Assembly (NCBI GenBank): GCA_031258335.1 | Contig: JAIRMY010000032.1 | Span: 1 to 6,062, forward strand | Direction: 5' to 3' | Origin: Spirochaetaceae bacterium | Lineage (GTDB): Bacteria > Spirochaetota > Spirochaetia > Treponematales > Breznakiellaceae | Length of the DNA: 6,062 bases | Shown here: in pieces, positions 1 through 6,049 of the stretch | How the letters are laid out: the number at the start of each line of letters is the position of its first letter | Numbering within the stretch: position 1 is the stretch's first letter | Translations under genes and position numbers: made by a program | The notes under the pieces: model-generated | What the model saw: the letters and a program-made list of their open reading frames with translations, nothing else | Databases searched by the model: none | Told to the model about the DNA's origin: nothing

Positions 1-1
1 T

Positions 2-1726
2 GAATTGATCAACCTCCTCACCGAAGAAAACGCCAAACGTCTGCAATGCCAGAACGAGTCAAAAATTTCGGTGGTCATAGGCAATCCGCCCTATAACGCA
101 AACCAGAAGAATTACAACAACCAAAACGCCAACCGCCCTTATCCCAAAATAGACAAACGGATACGCGAGACCTTTACCAAAGAAAGCAGGGCGCAGAAAA
201 AAAAGTACGAAGATATGTACCTGCGCTTTTACCGCTGGGCCATGGATCGCGTTGATGACAAAAACGGCGGCATCGTAGCCTTTGTTTCAAACCGTTCCTT
301 TGTTGACGCTATCAATACCGATGGTTTTAGGGCCGTTATTGGCAAAGAATTTGATTATCTGTATATTCTGGATACCCAGAGCGATGTACGGAAAAACCCC
401 AAAATATCCGGCACCAAAAACAACGTGTTCGGCATACAAACCGGGGTGGCGCTCATGTTTGCCGTTAAGTCTCCCCATGACCCGCAAGAAAACCCCGTGA
501 TCCAGTATTACACCATGCGGGACGAGGACACGCGGGAAGAAAAATTACAATTTTTAAGACACAGTGCCCTTAATACTATCCCCTGGACCAGAATATATCC
601 GGATCAGCATAACAACTGGCTGAATATTTCAAATACCGATTATACTGACTTGTTGCCTATTGTCGTGAAAGATGGCATAGGGATTTTTTATCAGTGTTTT
701 CCTGGTATTAGCACAAATAGAACGGAATGGTTGTTTGATTTTTCCCCGAAATTGTTAAGCAAGAAAGTAAAATATTTTGTCAAAACTTATAATAAGAGCG
801 TCGCCGAGAATAAAATGGATGCCTCAATAAAATGGAGTGAAACATTAAACAAGAATCTTGAAAGCAGCGCCAGTGCAAAGTATTCAAAGTCACATATATT
901 ATTTTCAACATTTAGGCCATATATTAAGAAGTATTATTACAGCGATCCATTTTTAAGTGATAGATTTACCGATAATCATCTGAATTGTGCCGCTCTTGAT
1001 AATAAATATATAGCCTATTCCGGCCGCGGTCATAATCATGTATTTTCGGCTCTTGCTTCAAAATATTTGCCCGAACTGCATTCTATCGAGAATGGTCAGT
1101 GTCTGCCGTTATATATCAAGAACAAAGCGGGCAAACAAACCGGCAACATTACCGACTGGGCGCTAACAACATTCTCGGAACACTACAGCAACAAGACCAT
1201 TACCAAAGATGATATTTTTCATTATGTCTATGCCGTGTTTCACAATCCCGGTTATAAAGAAAAGTATAAAGACGAATTGCGCCGGGAACACCCCGCTATC
1301 CCTTTCTATAAAGATTTTAAGAAATGGGCGGCTTGGGGTAAAGCCCTCATGGATATTCATGTAAACTATGAAACAGCAGAGGAATACCCGGTTAAAATAT
1401 CCATAAGCAAAAGTGAAACCATAAAGAACGAATTCAAATTTGATAAAAAATCAAACAGAATAATCATAGATGACGCCGTAATAACCGGCATACCGCCGGA
1501 GGCGTTAAATTACAAATTATGTATCCGGTCAGCCCTTGAATGGATTATCGACCAGTACAAAATAAGGCCCATTGATGATAAAACTATTATGGAATATTTT
1601 AATGATTACCATTATTCAGACTACAAGAACGAGATAATAACCCTTATCAAGAAAATCATAACCGTTTCACTTAAGACGCTGGGAATAATTCAACAAATGG
1701 AGGCGCAACCCGCGAACAATGAATAG
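2..1726 (+). CDS. Type ISP-like restriction-modification enzyme, C-terminal part (adenine methyltransferase end plus specificity domain); 5' end outside window
   Basis: Likely C-terminal part of a single-polypeptide restriction-modification enzyme that methylates adenine and recognises its own target site. The frame is open at base 2, so the TTG at base 5 is not credited as a start and the gene is cut by the window edge. Residues are numbered from that TTG. Methyltransferase motif IV is at 25-31 (IGNPPYN), and a conserved strand at 89-99 (GIVAFVSNRSF) follows. About 160-360 is poorly conserved in appearance and is probably the target-recognition region. About 380-455 (TDWAL, DIFHYVYAVFHNPGYKEKY, PFYKDFKKWAAWGKALMD) and 506-560 (RSALEWIIDQYK, ending ITVSLKTLGII) match the conserved C-terminal specificity domain of type ISP and related helicase-methyltransferase proteins. 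Motif I and any helicase or nuclease must lie upstream. A helicase-methyltransferase without its own nuclease remains possible. The gene converges on a transport operon and seems functionally unrelated to it. Confidence 0.85.
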   Translation, partial: ELINLLTEENAKRLQCQNESKISVVIGNPPYNANQKNYNNQNANRPYPKIDKRIRETFTKESRAQKKKYEDMYLRFYRWAMDRVDDKNGGIVAFVSNRSFVDAINTDGFRAVIGKEFDYLYILDTQSDVRKNPKISGTKNNVFGIQTGVALMFAVKSPHDPQENPVIQYYTMRDEDTREEKLQFLRHSALNTIPWTRIYPDQHNNWLNISNTDYTDLLPIVVKDGIGIFYQCFPGISTNRTEWLFDFSPKLLSKKVKYFVKTYNKSVAENKMDASIKWSETLNKNLESSASAKYSKSHILFSTFRPYIKKYYYSDPFLSDRFTDNHLNCAALDNKYIAYSGRGHNHVFSALASKYLPELHSIENGQCLPLYIKNKAGKQTGNITDWALTTFSEHYSNKTITKDDIFHYVYAVFHNPGYKEKYKDELRREHPAIPFYKDFKKWAAWGKALMDIHVNYETAEEYPVKISISKSETIKNEFKFDKKSNRIIIDDAVITGIPPEALNYKLCIRSALEWIIDQYKIRPIDDKTIMEYFNDYHYSDYKNEIITLIKKIITVSLKTLGIIQQMEAQPANNE

Positions 1727-1734
1727 TGAACAGT
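1714..1734. repeat. Three degenerate tandem heptamers (GAAYART)
   Basis: On the + strand three 7-base units follow one another without gaps: GAACAAT, GAATAGT and GAACAGT. They fit GAAYART. They cover the last codons and stop (TAG, inside the second unit) of the restriction-modification gene and run into the gap. With only three diverged units, chance similarity in an A-rich stretch cannot be excluded. Confidence 0.35.
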
Positions 1735-1751
1735 AAGTTCCACTATCCATT
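1718..1751. terminator. Imperfect palindrome between convergent genes, possible two-way terminator without U-tract
   Basis: The + strand arm AATGAATAGTGAAC (1718-1731) is followed by a 5-base loop (1732-1736). The second arm, GTTCCACTATCCATT (1737-1751), pairs with the first except for one bulged C and one A-C mismatch. In the - strand transcript that mismatch becomes a G-U pair, so the fold should be slightly better for the transport operon mRNA. The stop codons of both convergent genes (1724-1726 and 1743-1745) sit inside the arms. Neither side is followed by a run of T, so this is not a textbook intrinsic terminator. It could still stop or stabilise transcripts at their 3' ends. Confidence 0.4.
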
Positions 1752-2597
1752 CGCGCTGTGTACGCCCCCTATTCCGCGTATGTACCTTATATGAAGACAG
1801 CCTGTTTCAACTTCGCGTTCTATTCTTGCTTCAACCTGAAATAATTCCCGAATCAGATTAACGGTAAGGATTTCTTCCGGAATCCCTGACGCGATTATCC
1901 GTCCGCTTTTTATGGCTATTATCCTGTCGCAGTAACGCGCCGCAAGGTTTAAGTCGTGTATGGAGGCAAAAACGGTTGTGCGCGGACGCTTTTTTATCAT
2001 GTCCATGATTAACAGTTGCTGCCCTATATCAAGATGATTAGCCGGTTCGTCAAGAATTATTATGCCTGTACCCTGCGCGAACGCGGCGGCAAGAAGCGCC
2101 CGCTGTTTTTCTCCACCAGAAAGGCTTAAAAAACTCCTCTCCCGCATCTCGTAAAGGCCGAACTGCCTCAAAGCCTCCTCGCATACCGCAAGTCCGCCGC
2201 GCCCGTCCGTTTCAAAAAAATTCTTTTGGGCGTGGCGGGACATCAATACTATCTCTATCACGGGAAAGTCGAAAACAACCCTCTGTTCCTGCGCCAAGAC
2301 CGCCATTTTTTGAGCTGCGAGTCTCGGTTTTAACGAATGAACATTATCCCCATCCAGATAGACCGCGCCGCGGGACGGCTTGTATATACGGTAAACCGTT
2401 TTAAGAAGCGTTGTCTTACCGGAACCGTTAGGACCTATGAGCCCTGTAAACATATTTTCGTTTATCTTGAAATTGACATCTTGTAGCAGTTTTGCGCCGC
2501 CGCCCGCTTCTCCTTTTACGGTAAAATCAACGTGTTCGCCGCTGATGCGTGTTTTACACGGCGGCTCGTTTTCCGATGGCTTCAGCGCGCGTTCCAC
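1743..2597 (-). CDS. ABC transporter ATP-binding protein, iron-complex/cobalamin importer type (FecE/BtuD-like)
   Basis: Cytoplasmic ATPase subunit that powers import through the permease encoded just upstream. All main ATPase motifs are visible: Walker A GPNGSGKTT at residues 55-63, Q-loop around Q103, signature LSGGEKQR at 159-166, Walker B IIILDEP at 179-185 with catalytic E184, D-loop HLD at 188-190, and switch histidine H214 in ASIHDLNLAARYCD. The 284-residue length and the last of these motifs are typical of the FecE/BtuD/FhuC group. The start is GTG, five bases after the permease stop, with GGAG (2608-2611) in the final permease codons ten bases upstream. Translation is therefore probably coupled. 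A glycine-rich stretch (GEAGGGA, 30-36) follows the first strand, and the aromatic residue usually stacking on adenine is not obvious there. Family assignment is firm; the substrate is not determined. Confidence 0.93.
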   Translation of the reverse strand: MERALKPSENEPPCKTRISGEHVDFTVKGEAGGGAKLLQDVNFKINENMFTGLIGPNGSGKTTLLKTVYRIYKPSRGAVYLDGDNVHSLKPRLAAQKMAVLAQEQRVVFDFPVIEIVLMSRHAQKNFFETDGRGGLAVCEEALRQFGLYEMRERSFLSLSGGEKQRALLAAAFAQGTGIIILDEPANHLDIGQQLLIMDMIKKRPRTTVFASIHDLNLAARYCDRIIAIKSGRIIASGIPEEILTVNLIRELFQVEARIEREVETGCLHIRYIRGIGGVHSANG

Positions 2598-2602
2598 CGC
2601 CT

Positions 2603-3646
2603 TTAATCTCCGAATTTATAAACGCCTGTCCGGAGCAGGTGCAGGAAAAAGGGAGCGCCCGCAAGGGCGGTAATGATTCCGGCGGGCATTTCCTCCGGTT
2701 TGGAGAGTGTGCGGGCAAGCATATCGGCGCAGACCATGAAGGCCGCGCCCAAAAGACAGGCGGGCGCGATGAGTCTGCCATGTACCGGGCCGAAAAGAGT
2801 GCGGCTTATGTGGGGAATCACGAGGCCGACAAAACCGATTACCCCCGATATTGATACCGCGACTCCGGCAAGGAGGGCGCTTACCACAATTAGGGCGCGT
2901 TTTAGCGTCTTTGTGTCAACGCCGAGCGTACCGGCGCGTTCTTCTCCGGTCAGCAGTATGTCAAGGGAGCGGCGAGTGAAAATACCTGTGAAAAGCCCGG
3001 CGAAAAATATTACGACAACGGGCGGCAGATGTTCCCATGTTACGCCCGCCAGCGAGCCTATCATCCAAAAAACGGCGGAATTTATTTTGTGGGTATCGGG
3101 GCTTATGAAGATGAGCAGGTTGGTCAGCGCGGCAAAAACGGCGGATATCGCCATGCCTGTAAGCGCCAGCCGGCTTGCACCGTTGCCGCCGCCGGAAAAC
3201 ACGAATACCAGCATACTTGCGCCAATAGCCCCGGCAAAAGCGCCCAATTGCAGGGAATACCTTCCGGCGAACGTCAGTCCGCCCAAGAGGATTACCGCAA
3301 CCGCGCCTGTTGACGCGCCGGACGATACGCCCAACACAAACGGTTCGGCAAGCGGGTTTCTGGTAAGCGCCTGCATAAAAACACCGGAAAGCGAAAGAGA
3401 CGCCCCGATGAAGGCGGCGGCGATAACTTTGGGCAGCCGCAGATTCCAAACTATGCTCACCAGATGCGGTTTCCATTCGCTTGCAAACAGTTCGCGCCCA
3501 AAAATTTCGTTTACGATAATTTTGAAAATCCAGTCATGGCGCAGATTAACCGCCCCAAGATTTACCGCCAAAATCATCGCCGCCAAAAGGCAAACGCCAA
3601 GCCCCGAACAGAGCAGAACATAGCGTCCGCCTTTTATGTTTCTCAC
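2603..3646 (-). CDS. FecCD/BtuC-family inner-membrane permease
   Basis: Integral membrane subunit of a type II ABC importer for iron-siderophore, haem or cobalamin-like ligands; it would work as a dimer. The 347-residue protein is hydrophobic throughout, with about nine or ten likely membrane segments. It carries hallmark FecCD stretches: LSLSGVFMQALTRNPLAEP at 84-102 followed by FVLGVSSGA, GFVGLVIPHISR at 271-282, and PAGIITALAGAPFFLHLL at 321-338. The segment around 223-248, including LLTGEERAGTLGVD, fits the cytoplasmic loop that contacts the ATPase. Only one permease gene is present, as expected for a homodimer. The start is GTG; an in-frame TAG, the stop of the binding-protein gene, lies nine bases upstream and rules out a longer protein. 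AGGA (3651-3654) overlaps that stop and is only four bases from the GTG, a short spacing that suggests translational coupling. Confidence 0.94.
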   Translation of the reverse strand: MRNIKGGRYVLLCSGLGVCLLAAMILAVNLGAVNLRHDWIFKIIVNEIFGRELFASEWKPHLVSIVWNLRLPKVIAAAFIGASLSLSGVFMQALTRNPLAEPFVLGVSSGASTGAVAVILLGGLTFAGRYSLQLGAFAGAIGASMLVFVFSGGGNGASRLALTGMAISAVFAALTNLLIFISPDTHKINSAVFWMIGSLAGVTWEHLPPVVVIFFAGLFTGIFTRRSLDILLTGEERAGTLGVDTKTLKRALIVVSALLAGVAVSISGVIGFVGLVIPHISRTLFGPVHGRLIAPACLLGAAFMVCADMLARTLSKPEEMPAGIITALAGAPFFLHLLRTGVYKFGD

Positions 3647-3650
3647 AAGG

Positions 3651-3654
3651 TCCT
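3651..3654 (-). promoter_or_regulatory. Ribosome-binding site of the permease overlapping the upstream stop codon
   Basis: Read on the - strand, TAGGACCTTGTG holds the stop of the binding-protein gene (TAG), an AGGA sequence sharing its AG, and the permease GTG. The spacing of four bases is short, so ribosomes finishing the upstream gene may supply most initiation. No other in-frame start fits nearby. Confidence 0.5.
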
Positions 3655-4651
3655 ACTTGAAAAGCGCAGGATGAAAGTGTTTGGCCATAGTCTCTACCGC
3701 CGCCGGATTTCGCGGGCCGCCGGTAAGATCGGCAAGCCCCATCACAAAGATGCGGTTGTTCTTTACCGCGTCCAGATTCTTTACCGCGGCGTTAGTTCTA
3801 AGAAAGTCTATTTTTTTTGCCGCGTCCTCGTCACTGCTGTACTGCATCACGATTATCCAATCCGGATTTTTCTCCACGACAGATTCCCATTGAACGCTGA
3901 GCCATTTTTTAGGCTCCTCGCCGTAGATGTTTTTCCCGCCCGCAAGCCGTATCAAATCGCTCGGCAGCGCGTTTCCCGCGGTGTAAGGCGCGGTATCACC
4001 GGAATCGTAGACAAACACGGTAACCGGCGGCGCGCCGGCTATTTTTTTGTTTGCCGCATCTATCCTTCCGCGCATATCTTTTATCACGCTCGCCGCCTTG
4101 TCATCCACACGGAAAATCTTGCCCAAAAGCGTAATATCTTCGTACACCGAATCCATGTTTGCTCCCAAATATTCTACCCTCGGCAGGTAAAACGGTATGC
4201 CGTTTTGCTCAAGGAAGGCGGGCGCAAAGTTTTTATCCGAAAAAGCGGATGCCCAACCGGTAACAAAGTCAGGTTCGGCGTCGAGCAGCGCCTCTTGCGA
4301 GGGGTAGCGGTCCGAAAGTATGGGAATCGTATCAAACGCCGCCTTGAACTCACCCAGAACCTCGTTGTCCATCCACGCGACTCCCGCCATCCGCTTTTCA
4401 AGTCCCAGCGCCAGCATCATCTCCGTGCTAAAATGCGAAAGAGATACAGCCCGCAGGGGCGCTTCGGGAAAGTCTACGGTATAGTCTGCCTCCCCTATGC
4501 GGCTTACTACAGTTACGCTGTTTTCCGCCGCGACTGGGACGGAAACCGGCTGCGGCTTTGCGCCGGCAAAGGCGGTATAGCCGTTTGTTAAAATAAACAG
4601 CGCAAGAATTACCCGCGCGAGTCCTGCTGTTAATTTGTTGTATCGTTTCAT
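3653..4651 (-). CDS. Periplasmic substrate-binding protein of an iron-complex/cobalamin-type ABC importer (FepB/BtuF-like)
   Basis: Captures the ligand in the periplasm and delivers it to the permease encoded next. A signal peptide is clear: basic MKRYNK, a hydrophobic core at about 9-22, and a likely cleavage after AFA at residue 29. No cysteine follows, so it should be a soluble protein and not a lipoprotein. The rest fits a periplasmic-binding fold of the TroA/FepB class: VSLSHFSTEMMLALGLEKRM at 69-88, RYPSQEALLDAEPDFVTG at 115-132, FVYDSG at 213-218, LPSDLIRLAGGKNIYG at 229-244, and WESVVEKNPDWIIV at 255-268. At 332 residues it has the usual length. The start is ATG with AGGAGG (4657-4662) five bases upstream. 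Haem, siderophore and corrinoid binders share this fold, so the ligand cannot be named from sequence alone. Confidence 0.92.
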   Translation of the reverse strand: MKRYNKLTAGLARVILALFILTNGYTAFAGAKPQPVSVPVAAENSVTVVSRIGEADYTVDFPEAPLRAVSLSHFSTEMMLALGLEKRMAGVAWMDNEVLGEFKAAFDTIPILSDRYPSQEALLDAEPDFVTGWASAFSDKNFAPAFLEQNGIPFYLPRVEYLGANMDSVYEDITLLGKIFRVDDKAASVIKDMRGRIDAANKKIAGAPPVTVFVYDSGDTAPYTAGNALPSDLIRLAGGKNIYGEEPKKWLSVQWESVVEKNPDWIIVMQYSSDEDAAKKIDFLRTNAAVKNLDAVKNNRIFVMGLADLTGGPRNPAAVETMAKHFHPALFK

Positions 4652-4656
4652 TTACT

Positions 4657-4662
4657 CCTCCT
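4657..4662 (-). promoter_or_regulatory. Strong ribosome-binding site of the binding-protein gene
   Basis: AGGAGG read on the - strand lies five bases before the ATG, inside the 19-base gap after the outer-membrane gene. It is much stronger than the sites of the permease and ATPase. This would favour higher output of the binding protein, as is usual for such importers. Confidence 0.75.
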
Positions 4663-4670
4663 GATTTTGT

Positions 4671-6020
4671 TCACTTTCCCAGTAATGAGGCCTTAGGCGA
4701 TGTGTAGTTAAATATGATTGGGATAGTGAACACGGATTTTTGATCCACAGAGTTGAATTCGCCGCCAAAATGATAGCCCATTCCGCCTACCACATAGCAG
4801 CCGGGACCAAAATTCTTTCGGAGGAAGACGCCGAGTCCTCCCCGCGCACCGCCATCGTTACCGCCAAGTACATTTCCATCCTGGTCAGTCGTTTCGCCGT
4901 ACCATTCAAGACCACAGTCAAAGCCGATTACAAAAGTCCCTAAAGTGTATGAAGGCGTAAGGTGTATGTTTAACTCAGGAGCATATTTAACTTTGTAATC
5001 GGCGTCCGGACTCGGTTTAAAAGCCTTTCCAAAAGTGCCGTCGACGCGGCCTTCGATGCTAAAACTACCGGAGTTAACTCTTGCGCCGCCTGAAATTTGA
5101 TATGGAGGCGTAATTCTAGCATCCTTCTCTTTAAAATCAAAAGGAATTTTAAAACCAACATCGACAAGAAGTCCAGGTATGCCCTTGTATGCAAACGCGC
5201 CTTCAAATTTTGCGTAACTAATTGATCCTAATGTCGGCATTCCCCCCGCCGCATCCGATGTTATAGCGGCGCTTGTATTCGCCCCTACATACTGAATGCG
5301 GGCAAGCCCTATGCCGTCAAACGTATACCCGACAGCCGCCTGTATCCGCTCGTACGCCTTTTCCGCGTCTTCCATGGCGAGCAAGTATGACGGGTTGTAC
5401 GAACTAGCCGCGTCAGGATTTCTACTCTTCAGGGCGGGAAGTCCCAGTCCTACATAGAGGTTGCCATTCGGCCTGATAGTTACAAGGAATCCCGACGGGT
5501 AGTAAAATTCGGTAAAAATTGCGTCCTCATCCTTGGATCGTTGTGTATACGGCGCAAAGGTAGGCTGGCCAAAACTACCCCAAAGTGTCCAGTCTTCCAG
5601 ACTGCCCGCGTCAACACGAAGCCAGTCTACTGGCTTTACCCAGACTCCCAGCCATATCGTGTCAAGCCTGTTTTGCGTGTTGTCAACAACCGTGGTGTAA
5701 AACCGAAGGTAACTTATCAAACCGATGCGGTCAAGCGAAGCGTTGGCCATGAATTTGAAGCGCGCGCCTCCATTCGGGCTGTAACCGAATACGCCTATAC
5801 CGGTTTGAGCCGATTGTTCCCCTTCGGCATCTGTTTGAACCTGAATCGGCACAAAAACCGTCTCCATCGCCCCTTGCAGCGTGAATTCATCGGCAAAAGC
5901 GGGCGGCGTTACCGCCAACTGCGCGGTTAAAAGCGCAACTAAACCGATGAACCAGCCGATCCGGACCCAAAACCGTTTCTTCCAAAAATTGTTTTTGGAA
6001 ACCCCTAAAAATAATCTCAT
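4671..6020 (-). CDS. Putative outer-membrane beta-barrel (porin-like) protein heading the uptake operon; family not recognised
   Basis: A 449-residue exported protein that I cannot assign to a named family. It has a long signal peptide: a basic, aromatic n-region at about 1-20, a hydrophobic core at about 21-37, and likely cleavage after PAFA at residue 43. The mature part (about 406 residues) has many short alternating strands rich in G, Y, F and W with charged turns, for example ARFKFMANASLDRIGLISYL (86-105), IWLGVWVKPVDWLRVDAGS (122-140), GSFSIEGRVDGTFGKAF (318-334) and FVIGFDCGLEWYG (363-375). This is what an outer-membrane barrel looks like. The last residues (IPIIFNYTSPKASLLGK) contain a strand but do not end in the classical aromatic residue. 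It is the first gene of the operon, 19 bases before the binding-protein gene. An entry channel for the same ligand is therefore inferred, not shown. ATG is preceded by AGGAGG with eight-base spacing; no other in-frame start fits. Confidence 0.7.
   Translation of the reverse strand: MRLFLGVSKNNFWKKRFWVRIGWFIGLVALLTAQLAVTPPAFADEFTLQGAMETVFVPIQVQTDAEGEQSAQTGIGVFGYSPNGGARFKFMANASLDRIGLISYLRFYTTVVDNTQNRLDTIWLGVWVKPVDWLRVDAGSLEDWTLWGSFGQPTFAPYTQRSKDEDAIFTEFYYPSGFLVTIRPNGNLYVGLGLPALKSRNPDAASSYNPSYLLAMEDAEKAYERIQAAVGYTFDGIGLARIQYVGANTSAAITSDAAGGMPTLGSISYAKFEGAFAYKGIPGLLVDVGFKIPFDFKEKDARITPPYQISGGARVNSGSFSIEGRVDGTFGKAFKPSPDADYKVKYAPELNIHLTPSYTLGTFVIGFDCGLEWYGETTDQDGNVLGGNDGGARGGLGVFLRKNFGPGCYVVGGMGYHFGGEFNSVDQKSVFTIPIIFNYTSPKASLLGK
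5980..6000 (-). repeat. Perfect 9-bp inverted repeat in codons 7-14 of the outer-membrane gene
   Basis: Read on the - strand, TTCCAAAAA is followed by the three bases CAA and then TTTTTGGAA, an exact inverted repeat with a minimal loop. It encodes part of the n-region of the signal peptide (around SKNNFW). In mRNA it could form a small hairpin about 20 bases after the start codon, close enough to affect early translation. The A/T-rich stem would be only moderately stable. Confidence 0.5.
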
Positions 6021-6021
6021 G

Positions 6022-6049
6022 TTGTAACCCTCCTTGTGGTGTGTTACAA
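6022..6049 (-). promoter_or_regulatory. 7-bp dyad flanking the ribosome-binding site of the operon's first gene: operator or leader hairpin candidate
   Basis: Read on the - strand, TTGTAAC is followed by 14 bases and then GTTACAA, an exact inverted repeat. The arm centres are 21 bases apart, about two helical turns, as for a site bound by a dimeric regulator. The spacer contains the AGGAGG ribosome-binding site (6029-6034), directly beside the second arm, and the ATG follows one base after that arm. As RNA it would be a hairpin with the site in its loop. I cannot tell a DNA operator from an RNA structure. No convincing promoter is visible in the remaining 13 bases to the window edge. Confidence 0.45.

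Noticed and set aside
5..7. TTG as the start codon of the restriction-modification gene
   Set aside because: No ribosome-binding site can be seen in the four bases upstream and the frame is open to the window edge. The protein would lack methyltransferase motif I, so the gene must begin further left.
2654..2669. GC-rich hairpin CGCCC-GCAA-GGGCG inside the permease gene
   Set aside because: The stem has five pairs and encodes conserved permease residues near the GAPFF motif. Coding constraint in GC-rich sequence explains it, and there is no T-run.
2673..3623. Open frame of 316 codons on the + strand opposite the permease
   Set aside because: Composition is low-complexity (Ala, Pro, Ser, Thr, Arg) and the permease on the other strand is unmistakable. 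No ribosome-binding site or domain supports it.
3464..4591. Long open frame on the + strand (375 codons) opposite the binding-protein and permease genes
   Set aside because: Its protein is rich in Arg, His and Lys with no recognisable domain, while the opposite strand encodes clear family proteins with good starts. It is an antisense shadow.
5847..5868. TonB-box-like ETVFV at residues 53-57 of the outer-membrane protein
   Set aside because: The position near the mature N-terminus is suggestive, but the pattern E/D-T-x-x-V is short and common. The protein is too small for a plug domain plus a 22-strand barrel, so I do not call it a TonB-dependent receptor.
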